Positions 50,901 to 60,141 of a stretch of DNA of 64,000 nt are shown here, piece after piece (positions within the stretch are counted from its first letter, which is position 1; each line of letters opens with the position of its first letter). The notes below the pieces were generated by a model that saw only the letters and a list, made by a program, of their open reading frames with translations, had not been told where the DNA came from and made no database searches. The stretch spans positions 682,001 to 746,000 of the forward strand of contig JAHDVF020001465.1 of NCBI GenBank assembly GCA_022606425.2, read 5' to 3'. The translations under genes were made by a program, and so were the position numbers. The DNA comes from Lepidostoma basale (lineage: Eukaryota; Arthropoda; Insecta; Trichoptera; Lepidostomatidae).

Positions 50901-50984
50901 ATTTTTCTGTTTAATTTTTATAGTATTATTTCAATTAAATAGTCCATTGTTTTGGCCGAAACACTATACTTCCACATTATAACT

Positions 50985-51125
50985 GTTAAAATTTATAACG
51001 CGACAGCTGTTTCGCCAACCGATGTTGGCATCATCAGGTGTTACAAAAAACTGTTGTCGCGACAATCTCAGTGTATAAAAATAAATTGTGATAATTAAAC
51101 ATTGTTATAAATTTTAACAGTAATA
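50985..51125. mobile_element. Family d terminal repeat flanked by inverted ACTGTTAAAATTTATAAC
   Basis: ACTGTTAAAATTTATAAC at 50982-50999 is inverted at 51107-51124, enclosing the ribozyme and a partial CTGTTGTCGCGACAATCTC segment. A compact non-autonomous unit of about 143 bp. Confidence 0.65.
50994..51045 (-). ncRNA. Hammerhead-type ribozyme motif, family d, complete
   Basis: On minus: CTGATGA (51037-51031), extra T, stem II GCCAAC/GTTGGC with loop ATCG (6 Watson-Crick pairs), GAAA (51013-51010), stem III ACAGCTGT, triplet GTC with predicted cleavage at 51002/51001. Stem I GTAACAC against GCGTTAT gives six of seven pairs. Every conserved core base is present. Confidence 0.72.
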
Positions 51126-52165
51126 GTATTATAGTTATTGGAAACAAGAATTTATCAATGAAAACGAAAACAGCCGTTCACAATGGAGTTTTGGTCCCAA
51201 CCCTAATGAATGAAAGCGAAACATGGAACTGGCAGAAGAAGGATGAGAGCAGAATAAATGCGGTAGAGATGGTCCCTAAGACGTATGTGTGGTAGAACGA
51301 AATACGACAGAATCTCAAATGCTGATATAAGAACGGAATGTAGAGCGGAAGAAGGTATTATGAACAAAATTATGAATCGCTGCGTTGCACAGTGGGCTGA
51401 AAATAGAGCTCCCATAGACTTAGCGTCACTCGAAAATCAAGTACCTAATTTTGAAAAAAAAAATATGCTTGCGTATTTCTTTACTAAATAGAAATATTTT
51501 ATGTGAAGTAACTTTTTTTGATAAAGCTATTATTTAATAAGTTATTTGCAATTTTCTTTTTTTAGTTTTTTTCCTGAATCATAAAATTCATCACTTAAGC
51601 TATATTATCACTAAGCCCTGAATCTCGGAAACCTTCGGAACATTGACATTTTCAACATTAAAAATAAAAAAAAACAGTTTTTTAAATTTTATTCCTTATT
51701 CTTAAGCTTTCTTAATAACTTGCTTTCAGTACCATAAAATCCATCATATAAACAATATATTATCACTTTAAGCCTGAATCTCGGAAACCTTCGGAACATT
51801 GACATAGGCATATTTTTTTTTTTCAAAATTAAGTACTTGATTTTCGAGTGACGCTAAGTCTATGAAGCTTCATTTTCAGCCCACTGTGCGTTGGTTCGGA
51901 CATATGGAGCGCATGTATGGAGAAATAATGGTTAGGAAAGTAAACGTTAATGATTTAAATGGAGTACGGAGTCGAGGCAGACCGAGGAAAACATGGTATG
52001 ATGAAATTAATCAAATTTTAAAGGTAGTTAAAAAGAATTCGGAAGAATTGACATGCGTGTATGACTCGCTGTATGAATGTGGAGGAAGCTAGAGAGGTGT
52101 GCCAAGATAGAGTAGTGTGGCGGTCCGTTCTCTCTGCCTACCACTACGGGGAAACGGCGTGATGG
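51126..52165 (+). mobile_element. LINE-A split by the Transib-like element
   Basis: Left part 51126-51387: SMKTKTAVHNGVLVPTLMNE, TKYDRISNADIRTECRAEEG, IMNKIMN. Right part from 51889: RWFGHMERMYGEIMVRKVNV, RGRPRKTWYDEINQILKV, ending in hairpin CCAC-TAC-GGGG and a GTTTGTTGTTGTT tail. Confidence 0.85.
51388..51888. mobile_element. Transib-like MITE, ends CACAGTGG, 5-bp target duplication
   Basis: A 501-bp insertion in LINE-A with about 80-bp inverted ends starting CACAGTGGGCTGAAAAT, flanked by CGTTG on both sides (51383-51387 and 51889-51893). The unbroken LINE-A sequence has CGTTG once. Transib elements, relatives of the RAG1 recombinase, make 5-bp duplications and begin CACWATGG or similar; here the first seven bases equal the recombination-signal heptamer. 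Inside, CTGAATCTCGGAAACCTTCG occurs twice (about 51620 and 51775). No transposase. Confidence 0.75.
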
Positions 52166-52284
52166 TTTGTTGTTGTTAGTGTTGTATTATTTCTATTGAG
52201 ATTATATAGAGTGCGAAACATGTCTCCCTATAACGGGTTACCCCAGTTGGGAGGTATTTAAAGCATATACTTGGTACAACAACA

Positions 52285-52660
52285 ATTCCCCCACATTCAT
52301 ACATTGAGTCATACACGCACGTCGATTCTTCCGGCTTCTGACATGACCAACCTTTAATATTTGATTAATTTGGTCATGCCATGTTTTCCTAGGTCTACCT
52401 CGACTCCTTAATCCATTTACATCGTTAACGTATACTTTTTTAACCATTCTTTCTTCACCAATGCGCTCCATATGTCCGAACCAACGCAGCGAACCTTTCA
52501 TAATTTTGTTCATAATAACTTCTTTCGCTCTACATTCCTTCCTAATATCACCATTTGAGATTCTGTCGTACATCGTTCTACCACACATACGTCTTAGGGA
52601 CCTCATCGCTACCGTATTTATTCTGTTATCATCTTTCTTCTGCCAGTTCCATGCCATATA
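52285..52660 (-). mobile_element. LINE-A 3' part without tail
   Basis: Minus frame 52657-52238: MAWNWQKKDDNRINTVAMRS, RMCGRTMYDRISNGDIRKEC, GSLRWFGHMERI, RSRGRPRKTWHDQINQILKV, RRACMTQCMNVGE. Open over about 125 codons, truncated before the hairpin. Confidence 0.85.
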
Positions 52661-52719
52661 CCTGGTAAATGATCAATACATAAATAAAAGTATGACTTGA
52701 ATGTTACCAATATTTGTAG

Positions 52720-52960
52720 AATAATACTGGATTTTATCCATTGCGGGTTAATCATTTATATTAACAACATCCCCCTATCGCTTTATGTTTACAACATTCA
52801 CCATAAGAATGGGGAATGTTTTTAACATAAAGCGATCGCTTAACCCAACCAATGACAGGTCATAAGTCCTGTAAACGCCTCGACCACCATATTCTGTTTC
52901 CAACAAAACAATTTACATCTTCGTCTCTATTGAGATACAATCAATCCTTAAAAATGATTA
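52720..52960. repeat. Repeat X, rearranged inverted piece
   Basis: TACTGGATTTTATCCATTGC then ATCGCTTTATGTT, facing an inverted ACATAAAGCGATCGCTTAAC copy running to GAGATACAATC. Confidence 0.75.
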
Positions 52961-53490
52961 TCCCGCAATGGGTAAAATCCAGTCTACAAATATTGGTAAC
53001 ATTCAAGAAAAACCAAGCACTGGTCCAAGTTTAAAAAGCATGAAATTGGAGAAGTATTCTCCTGGCGTTGTCTAGCAAATGTAGCCTTTCACATTGCATG
53101 AATAAAAGATTTTTTGCTTAATGCTTACACCTGATTTTAATAGATGGCGCTACTATAGATTGACCTAAAAAAAGGTGAAGTTTTGATTGAACTAAAAAAA
53201 TGTGAAGTTTTGCTTACATCTAGTCTCAATAGATGGCGCTAGTGTAGATTGAACTAAAATATGTAAAATGTTTCTCAACATGGTAGCATATACACAACTT
53301 CCAAAATTTTTTCAGACGTGGTGGTCGTAAGAAGGGCGCAATGGGGAATGTTGTTAACATAAAGGGTTTGCTTAACCCAACTAATGACAGGTCATATGTC
53401 ATGTAAACGCCTCGACCACCATATTCTGTTTCCAAAAAACAATTTACATATTCGTCTCTATTGAGATACAATCAATCCTTAAAAAGTATG
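52961..53490 (-). repeat. Repeat X, full-length copy with partial internal duplication
   Basis: From CCGCAATGGGTAAAATCCAG to GAGATACAATCAATCC. The segment with ATTGAACTAAAA and GATGGCGCTA occurs about 2.5 times at 53145-53260. Directly follows the end of the previous X copy, as at 17095. Confidence 0.8.
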
Positions 53491-53804
53491 ACTGTCTAAG
53501 GGTTAAGTAAAAGGTAAAACTCGCTTATCATTTTAACACCCTTATTAAGAGAGCGATGAATACAGTAAGAATATATGAAAATCGGAGAGTTCTCGGCACC
53601 CCGCGTTTTGTGAAATAATCACCTTTCAACATCTTAAGCAACCTTTGCTCTTCTGCCTCCTTTTCAAATACTTACTTTGTTTATCTACCCGTAAAAAAAC
53701 TACCCTTCGATCAAGCCAGGGACGGCGTTAAAACCATATTTTAATAATGATAAAAAATTGGCATTCGAAGAAAGCATTGATTACGTCTTTGTGATCAAAA
53801 TAGG

Positions 53805-53900
53805 CATTGTCGAGCACTGTATGATAATTACATAACCTTTTACAATGCATTAATAGAGATTTTCTGCTTAATGCTTACACCTAATCTTGATAGAAGACGC
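53805..53900 (-). repeat. Repeat X scrap
   Basis: GCACTGTATGATAATTACAT and GCTTAATGCTTACACC. 53491-53804 between the copies is AT-rich with nothing recognised. Confidence 0.6.
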
Positions 53901-54135
53901 AAGATGGATTGGTCATGTGTTGCGACACGAATGTTTCCTGCATGATGTATTGGAGGGAATGGTCGAGGGATCGATTGGCAGAAGACGACCTCGCCAAGAG
54001 TACCTAGACCAGATTCATGAGATATGGGCTGCACCTCTTATGCGGAGTTGAAGAGAGTTGCCGAGGACCGAGCGAAGTGGAAGAGGAGATGCGTCGTCTT
54101 GCTGCAGACCAATCATTAGATTGAGACCGGAGAAG
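53893..54135 (+). mobile_element. LINE-K C-terminal fragment
   Basis: ARWIGHVLRHECFLHDVLEG, MVEGSIGRRRPRQEYLDQIH and, after a stop, RVAEDRAKWKRRC with an AGAAGAAGA end. This is the usual insect LINE C-terminal pattern; single copy here. Confidence 0.65.
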
Positions 54136-54139
54136 AAGA

Positions 54140-54210
54140 TTTAGTGTGCTTCTACTTGTGTTTATGTTCGACCGGTTTCGGCAGCTTGCTGCCATCTTCA
54201 TGATAAACAT
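54140..54210 (-). ncRNA. Hammerhead-like motif, family e
   Basis: On minus: distal stem I GTTTAT/ATAAAC, TGAAGA (first core base is A, not C), extra T, stem II GGCAGC/GCTGCC with loop AA or a shorter stem with a larger loop, GAAA, stem III ACCGGT, triplet GTC. The C3 change may abolish cleavage. An internal loop lies between the distal and proximal parts of stem I. Confidence 0.45.
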
Positions 54211-54330
54211 AAATATGTAAAGAGCGATTCAACAAAATAATAATGTATTTAATAATTATCTTCCGAAAGCTTAGAAAAAATATTATATTTTATAAAATAA
54301 ATCGTTTTTTTTTGTTTTTTATCGGCGCCG
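54211..54330. other. SINE tail scrap and AT-rich spacer
   Basis: GTAAAGAGCGATTCAACAAA and ATAATAATG at 54213-54245 are the SINE 3' end. Confidence 0.5.
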
Positions 54331-54480
54331 CTGGCAAAGGGCACACATGGTCTAACCTTCAAGTCGGAAGTTCAATCCACACAAACCACTTTAAGTAGTT
54401 TTTTGTGCCCTTCTTTGTGGAGCCGCCCTAATCGGGCAGGGTAACAAGAGACATGTTTAATGACGGCAGATACACCCCGC
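54331..54480 (+). mobile_element. Possible second tRNA-derived SINE
   Basis: CTGGCAAAGGGCACACATGG (A-box-like) and GGAAGTTCAATCC (B-box-like) at roughly tRNA spacing, then an unrelated body. Only one copy here, so no boundaries. Confidence 0.35.
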
Positions 54481-54649
54481 GAAGCTTTTAATATACGATA
54501 AATAAGCTAATATTTGTGTATACACGGGTGGAGCCTGTGAAAGTATACATTCAAAGGTGTGCAGTCGGGGGTAAATGGAAATATGTAGGTATGCTGAATT
54601 TCTGCTATTTCTCCGTTTTGGGGGTCTCTCTGGTGAGATCGTTAATTCG

Positions 54650-54807
54650 GAGATCGACGTCTTTCATATAAGTGAAAGTACGTTCAAAAGACAAATACTC
54701 TCGACTTTGGAAAGTATCTTGTCTTCCTAATGTCCAACCATCTCTCATGCGTTCCTGGTATTATGTTGTATACCTGAATATAATAATTGTTTACCTGTAC
54801 TCAATTA
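54650..54807 (+). mobile_element. LINE-D last coding residues and 3' untranslated region
   Basis: EIDVFHISESTFKRQILSTL, ESILSS and stop, then ATGCGTTCCTGGTATTATG. The tail is replaced by the LINE-J end. Confidence 0.75.
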
Positions 54808-54811
54808 TTAT

Positions 54812-55083
54812 TATTATTCTGATGTCTTGTATTTTAAGTGCGCCGTTTTGTAAAATCAATTACTCCAAGGGCGCACTAGGAAATGACTGACCGAACAATG
54901 GAGTCTTAAGAAGTTTCTTAAATTTAACGTCACTATCCTCATACTTAATACTAACATGGAGACTATTCCACGCCAACGGACCCGCAATGCTGAAAGCACG
55001 ATCATAGTAACTTGCTTTATTGGCTCTGACTGGAATTGTTATGTTGTTTGCACTTGTTTCTACTGATCGGAGTGAACGTTGCC
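54812..55083 (-). mobile_element. LINE-J 3' end with ATT tail
   Basis: Minus: ERQRSLRSVETSANNITIPV, RANKASYYDRAFSIAGPLAW, NSLHVSIKYEDSDVKFKKLL, KTPLFGQSFPSAPLE and stop, GCGCC motif and ATT repeat (54806-54822 on plus as TTATTATTATTATT). Confidence 0.75.
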
Positions 55084-55335
55084 TTTCCGTTGGCAAGACA
55101 CTGAGAGATCGCGTGAGGAACACCAGAATAAGAGAGATATGTGAGGTTAAAGATATTATATTATAAAATGGAGCAGATAGCAAGAGAATGGTACGGTCAT
55201 TTTCAAAGAATGGACACCACCAGACTCCCCTAATTGCATAATCAGCCTCATGGACAGCTGGGAATCTACCTCACAGGAGGAGCAACACTCTGGATAACAG
55301 ACCACATAGGTCTACAATAAGGAAGAAGAAGGAGA
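55084..55335 (+). mobile_element. LINE-B 3' part
   Basis: GKTLRDRVRNTRIREICEVK, MEQIAREWYGHFQRMDTTRL, deletions, AAGGAAGAAGAAGG tail. Confidence 0.75.
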
Positions 55336-55650
55336 AATATTAATATAGTTTGTTTTTCGGGTTCTGAATACACCCATGTCTGCCATTCGAGGCGTAAAAT
55401 GTTTGCCAAATATCGAGTTATACGAGAACAAATGTGATGTTTCCCCATTGTTTGTGGAAATTCGGCTAGCGCGGCTGATGTAATCCTATATTATCTTAAA
55501 CAGTCTAACCCTAGATCGTGTATTCAGTCAGGAAAACTAATATTAACCTTTTAGGCGCCACGTCTTAGTTAAGTCTCATGGGCAACAAAATTGCGTATCA
55601 GATATGATATAAGGAAAAACACTATATTAAAACTAACTAACCCTTATGTA
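55336..55650. other. No gene recognised
   Basis: Mixed composition; no frame with known resemblance. Confidence 0.35.
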
Positions 55651-56015
55651 AAAAATACCTCGGCAGCATACTAACGCAATCTCTTGCCCCAGATGTAGAG
55701 ATAAAATGCAGAAGTCCTGAGGCGAGCTAGAGTTGAAAGGGAATTGTTATCAACTATCAAGGTTCGAAAGATCTCACATCTGGGTCATATACTGCGTGGG
55801 GAAAAGTACCACCTTCTCCAACTGATATTGGAGGGGAAAATTGAGGGACGCCGAGGGCCCGGAAGGAGACAAATGTCCTGGCTGCGAAACGTGAGGGAGT
55901 AGACCGGCATCCGAAGTGTGGAGGAGCTGTTCCGAGCGGCGCAGGACAGGGACAGGTTCGCCGAGGTGATCGCCATCGTTGGGGTGACCCGACAGGGCAC
56001 ATGAAGAAGAAGAAG
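55651..56015 (+). mobile_element. LINE-E with internal deletion and 12-bp target duplication
   Basis: KYLGSILTQSLAPDVEIKCR is fused by deletion to EVLRRARVERELLSTIKVRK, then GHILRGEKYHLLQLILEG and the IVGVTRQGT end with GAAGAAGAAGAA tail. AACCCTTATGTA at 55639-55650 and 56016-56027 flanks it. Confidence 0.8.
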
Positions 56016-56490
56016 AACCCTTATGTATGGAAGCGAAGCATGGAACTGGCAAAAGAAGGATGAAAGTAGAATAAATGCAGTAGAAATGAGATCTCTTAGA
56101 CGAATGTGTTGATGCTCTGTGTATCATAGAGTGTCGAATGAAAATATAATAAGAATGATAATGTTATGAACAAAATAATGAAAGGATCATTAAGATGGTT
56201 TGGACATATGGAAAGAATGAATGAAGAAAGAATGGTAAAAAACAATATATTAACGATGTAAATGGAACCAGAAATAGAGGAAGACCGAGGAAAACGTGGC
56301 ACGATCAAATAAATCAAATATAGAATGTCGGCCACGTGAGGAGTCAGAGAAATCGACGCGCGTGCATGTCACGATTTATGAATGTTGAGGAAGCGAGAGA
56401 AATATGTCATGAAAGAAAAGTGTGGCAGTCCATTCTTTCTGCTTACCCCTTCGGGGAGACGGCGTGATGGTTAGTTAGTTAGTTAGTTCT
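56016..56490 (+). mobile_element. LINE-A 3' part with GTTA tail
   Basis: TLMYGSEAWNWQKKDESRIN, RSLRRMC, SLRWFGHMERMNEERMVKN, RGRPRKTWHDQINQI, AYPFGETA, stop, GTTAGTTAGTTAGTTAG. Single-base lesions only. Confidence 0.85.
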
Positions 56491-56492
56491 AA

Positions 56493-56714
56493 CTAACTAA
56501 TTATCACACCATCTCAGAAAAATTGAACTAACATACTTTCTCGCTTACTCAGCATTTATACATCGTGTGATGCACTCACGTCAATTTTTCAGACTCTTCA
56601 CATGGTCGACAATCAATAATTTATTTATTTGATCGTGCCACGTTTCCTCGGTCTTCCTCCTTTTCTAGTTCCGTTTATATCGTTCATTCTATCGATGGGT
56701 TCAAACCATCTTAA
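56493..56714 (-). mobile_element. LINE-A 3' part, tail to tail with the previous copy
   Basis: CTAACTAACTAATTATCACA reverse end; hairpin deleted; reverse of WHDQINKLLIVDHVKSLKN and ends at AAACCATC-TTAA, within the RWF codons. Confidence 0.75.
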
Positions 56715-57693
56715 CCTCTCCGCTAGTGAGTTTTTTTCTACTAAACTGTTTGTGGGGAGTGAGATTTTTTTTTACTATTAAAATTTGTATTTTTTATTAA
56801 TACAATATCATTTATTTACAAAAAATAAACTCTCGTCATGAAAAAAAATGTAACTTTGATCATTCTACGAGATAAAACGCAATAAAATTGAGGCGGTTTT
56901 TGGGGATCGCCAACCATCGGTTTTGCCAAACAAATGAGTTTTTTTTTAGAATAGGTAACAGAAGTCTCTTACCGTCTCCGTTTAGGAGCGGACGGAGTAC
57001 ACTCTTCATCATCTCCAGATGAATCACTTTCATCTGAGGAGCTATATGACAAAATAGGTAATTCTTCAACATCTTCAAATGTGTCTTCACTAATGAAATC
57101 TCTCGACATAATGGCAATTTCATAAAAATATTATAACGATTAATATATTATGGAATGTGCAATGATGTTTATTTTATAATATTACAAAACTGAAATAAAA
57201 GAAAGAGAGATACTTCCTAAACACGAGTGTAAAAAATACACTAGAAACATTGCAGACACGCGACTCTAACCAAAAAATAACGGAAAATAATTTTATACTG
57301 CACTAAATACGTAAATAAAATAAAATGAATACAGAAATACTAAATATAAAAGAATAAAGTGTATTTACAGTGAATTATATACTAAAAATACGTAAAACAA
57401 AAATAATAAAATGCTTGCGCGAAGATGTCAATACAACTCGCGGCAAATGGTTGTCACTCTATGAGATGACGTCACAGTTATTTTGTAGTTCAAATTTTCA
57501 GTTCGGTAATGAAGGGAACCATTTTAAATATTTGTAAAAGTAGGTGACAAGGTCAACAGATGTCAATAGTAATCATATATTTTATTTAAATTAGTTAGCG
57601 CATGTACTATAAGCGCGGACGCGCCGGTGAGTCCATACTCCATTGAGACTTTTTTCGTATGGACGCGCCCGTGCGTCCATACTCCCGGACAAG
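56715..57693. mobile_element. Possible piggyBac-type element flanked by TTAA
   Basis: TTAA lies at 56711-56714 and 57694-57697. The inner ends CCTCTCCGCTAGTGAG and (inverted) CTTGTCCGGGAGTATG agree at about 11 of 16 positions. The left junction falls inside LINE-A at its ATCTTAATGAT site, and TGAT follows the right TTAA, but LINE-A does not clearly continue. A 46-codon acidic frame is inside. The GC-rich subterminal repeat GGACGCGCC/GTCCATACTCC occurs twice near the right end. Confidence 0.45.
56969..57109 (-). CDS. Short acidic protein or first exon, unknown
   Basis: Forty-six codons: MSRDFISEDTFEDVEELPIL, SYSSSDESDSSGDDEECTPS, APKRRR, then stop. Acidic and Ser-rich followed by a basic cluster, like the start of many transposase or nuclear proteins. 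CG|GTAAGA at the end would be a strong splice donor just before the stop, so this may be exon 1 of a deleted transposase gene. No catalytic domain is present nearby. Confidence 0.4.
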   Translation of the reverse strand: MSRDFISEDTFEDVEELPILSYSSSDESDSSGDDEECTPSAPKRRR

Positions 57694-57779
57694 TTAATGA
57701 TTAAGATAATCAAAAGATTTTACTGAAATCTCTTGATGGAAGCTCATTTTGAATAATAATTAAATAAAACGATGTTTTT

Positions 57780-57905
57780 TTAACTACTTCCACTTTTGTC
57801 TTTATTTCGACAGTGACCGGTTTCGCCAGGCTCACTGGCATTGACAGACTAGTCCAATCTGTCAAAATAAAGACAAAAGTGGAAGTAGTTAAAAAAACAT
57901 CCTTT
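57780..57905. mobile_element. Family f fold-back
   Basis: Minus copy with GCCTGGCGAAACCGGTCACT and plus copy CAAAATAAAGACAAAAGTGG to GAAGTAGTTAAAAAAACAT face each other around 57845. GAAA, ACCGGT and GTC are intact; GCCAG/CTGGC can form stem II. The CUGANGA core reads CTGTCAA, so catalytic activity is unlikely. Confidence 0.55.
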
Positions 57906-58204
57906 TATTTAATTATTATTTAAAATCTCGTTAGCTAAGCTTGGCATTTAAAGGTTAACTCAAATCAGAGACCGCACTCTCTATCCGCTTAGGACAAATA
58001 CAAATATTAACTCTCTGATTAAGTTATTATTTCACATTTCATTCAGGGCTGACACCCGGCCCACTGTTTGAACAGCACTGGAATACGAGACCGATGGGAG
58101 AGGGATGAAGGACTTTTGGGGTGAGTATTTTTTATATATTGCCAAAAGTTTTTTGATTTGCTGGTGTGTAATAGTCGGACGGCTTGACTACAGTGGGTCA
58201 GTAT
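57906..58204. other. Unassigned
   Basis: 58020-58190 on minus has a weak LINE-like frame (TITHQQIKKLLAIYKKYSPQ). Confidence 0.3.
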
Positions 58205-58508
58205 TGCATTTAAATGGCATAACGTTGAAAGAGTGGAAAAATTTAAATACCTCGGCAGCATACTAAAACAATTTATTGACCCAGATGCAGAAATAAAATG
58301 CAGAATTGAGCCAGCAAGAGCTACACTTAATAAAATGAAATCACTCTTCTGCAATGATAAAATAAACTTGAAACTCCGCCAGAGAATGATCAAATGCTAT
58401 GTGTGGTCTGTTTTATTGTACTCAACTCAATGAACAGACTGGAAGCATTTGAAATGTGGCTCTATCGCCGATTGCTTAGAATTCCCCGGCCAGAGATGGT
58501 TGCCAACC
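58205..58508 (+). mobile_element. LINE-E, segment before the GHILRGE block
   Basis: Frame 58233-58433: MEKFKYLGSILKQFIDPDAE, CRIEPARATLNKMKSLFCND, KINLKLRQRMIKCYVWSVLL, stop; then RLEAFEMWLYRRLLRIPRPE. Supplies the upstream part missing in 12689-13060. Confidence 0.8.
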
Positions 58509-58511
58509 GCC

Positions 58512-58698
58512 AATTTGGCCATGCCATGCTTTCTTTTGCCTTCCACGGCTTCTCTTTATATATCATTTTAACCATTCTTATCTCGTCCATTCGCTCCATA
58601 TGTCCAAACTGTATCAGGGATCTTTTTTTTAATTTTACCTATGATGTGATAATCTGTTTTACATTTCTTCCTTATTGCGTCGCTCGGTATTCTATCAT
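58512..58698 (-). mobile_element. LINE-A internal fragment
   Basis: Reverse of RMIEYRATQ-like, LKKRSLIQFGHMERMDEIRM, VKMIYKEKPWKAKESMAWPN. Confidence 0.65.
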
Positions 58699-59595
58699 CA
58701 AATCAAATTAGTTTATTTCATCAACAGACATTACAAAATAAGGTTTAAGGCATCTATTGAGAACAAGTAAAATAATATATTGTTTATAGTAGATATACTA
58801 CCAGAAACGCATGAGAGATGGTTCGACATTAGGAAGACAAGATTAGAGTGTATTCTCGATGAGATATGTGTGTTTCGGGCATTTGAAATAACTGTTATTC
58901 TGCCGTCTGAGTAATTTACTAGTTCTTACGGATTTTCCTTCCAAATTGTAATTTATTTAAACATTTCGATAACTGTTATTTCGCCATTCGTATAATATTA
59001 TGTATCAGATATAATAACACTTTTTTTTAAATGTAAATAAGCAGTTATTCTCACAAAAATAACCTAATATATTTATTGTAAATAACCTGTTATTTATGCT
59101 TTTAACTGTTTTTGGAAGAAAAACTATATAATTTTTATGTATGTAAAAAATCTAAAATTCATCATTTAAAAAAACTGCATTTGAAGATGCCGACGAATAG
59201 AAAGTTCAGTGTTATTGAATTATTGAAATAATCTACCATTTTGTATATGTGTATTTAAAATGTAGTTTTTTTTGTATTTAAAAAAATATTCATAAACTAT
59301 GGAAAAGCTGTTAGGATTTGAAATCTCGTTTTATTTAATAGTAGTATTAACATGTTTTTAAAAACTGGTATTTTAAATAACACATTATTTTTTTAGTAAT
59401 AACAGGTTATTTTTAATAACAGGTTATTTCAGCGCCCTTGAGATGAGTTATTCATAAAAATGGCGCTCTATAAATTATCCAATTTATTATTATTATTATA
59501 AAGATACTCTACAAATTCAAGAATATTTTTACCTTCCGAACATGCTTTCACAAATATGAAAGACGTCGATCTCCGAGGAGACCGCGTTCATATAT
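58699..59595 (-). mobile_element. LINE-D 3' end interrupted by a LINE-J insertion
   Basis: 58699-58860 is tail and 3' untranslated region (CAAATCAAATTAGTTTATTT, ACGCATGAGAGATGG). The match resumes at 59500-59595 with EACSEGKNILEFVEYL-like reverse sequence and ATGAAAGACGTCGATCTCCG. Confidence 0.65.
58861..59496 (+). mobile_element. LINE-J-type insertion, mostly non-coding
   Basis: The last 70 bases (GCGCCCTTGAG, ATGGCGCTCTATAA, TTATTATTATTATTA) equal the LINE-J 3' end. The upstream 560 bp is AT-rich with repeated ATAACAGGTTATTT motifs and no frame. Confidence 0.45.
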
Positions 59596-60141
59596 CGTTT
59601 TCTCTCTACATTATTCTCTGTAAACTCTTTTTCATCTTTACTTTGCTAGCTCCAAGCTTAATAACTGAAATATTCTGTGAATTTAATATGTGTGAGAATT
59701 GGAATGACGTGAGAGTCGGATACAGGAATGAAGTTTTAATGCATCTAACCAAAAACATCCTTTGGAGCTATCAGCAGTATTAACATGTTTTAAGTGTTTA
59801 ATATACTTTATCTTTTCACAAATAGAATCGCCTTTTGTGGCACCGACCGGCGCCGCCTCATTAACTCCTGTTCCGCGCCCTTTCGGCATGGAAGACATCT
59901 GTTCTATCGCCCTTAATGCTGGGCCTCTTACGGGCGCTAAGCACTTCTCACTTAAGTCTATGTAAATTAATGATAATTGGCTGTTATGCTGTTTACACCG
60001 AAGTAATGCTGTCTTAAGTGACTTTAAATTTCGGTGAAATATAGGCGTGGTTTGAACACTTAAAAACAGAAGCGAAATGTCGTTTACAAACTAACTTACA
60101 TAATAATAATCCATTATACTGGCGGAAACACTTTGATATTT
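59596..60141. other. Unassigned; GC-richer block at 59835-59945
   Basis: CACCGACCGGCGCCGCCTC and TTCCGCGCCCTTTCGG lie in a short frame (SPFVAPTGAASLTPVPRPFG) with no known resemblance. Confidence 0.3.

Noticed and set aside
52190..52235. GCGAAACATGTCTCCC near 52212 as another hammerhead
   Set aside because: No CUGANGA-like core and no stem II can be drawn upstream; only the GAAAC-GTC part is present.
57803..57850. Family f repeat as an active hammerhead
   Set aside because: Stem II, GAAA and stem III are present, but the core reads CTGTCAA, with A6 and G8 both lost.
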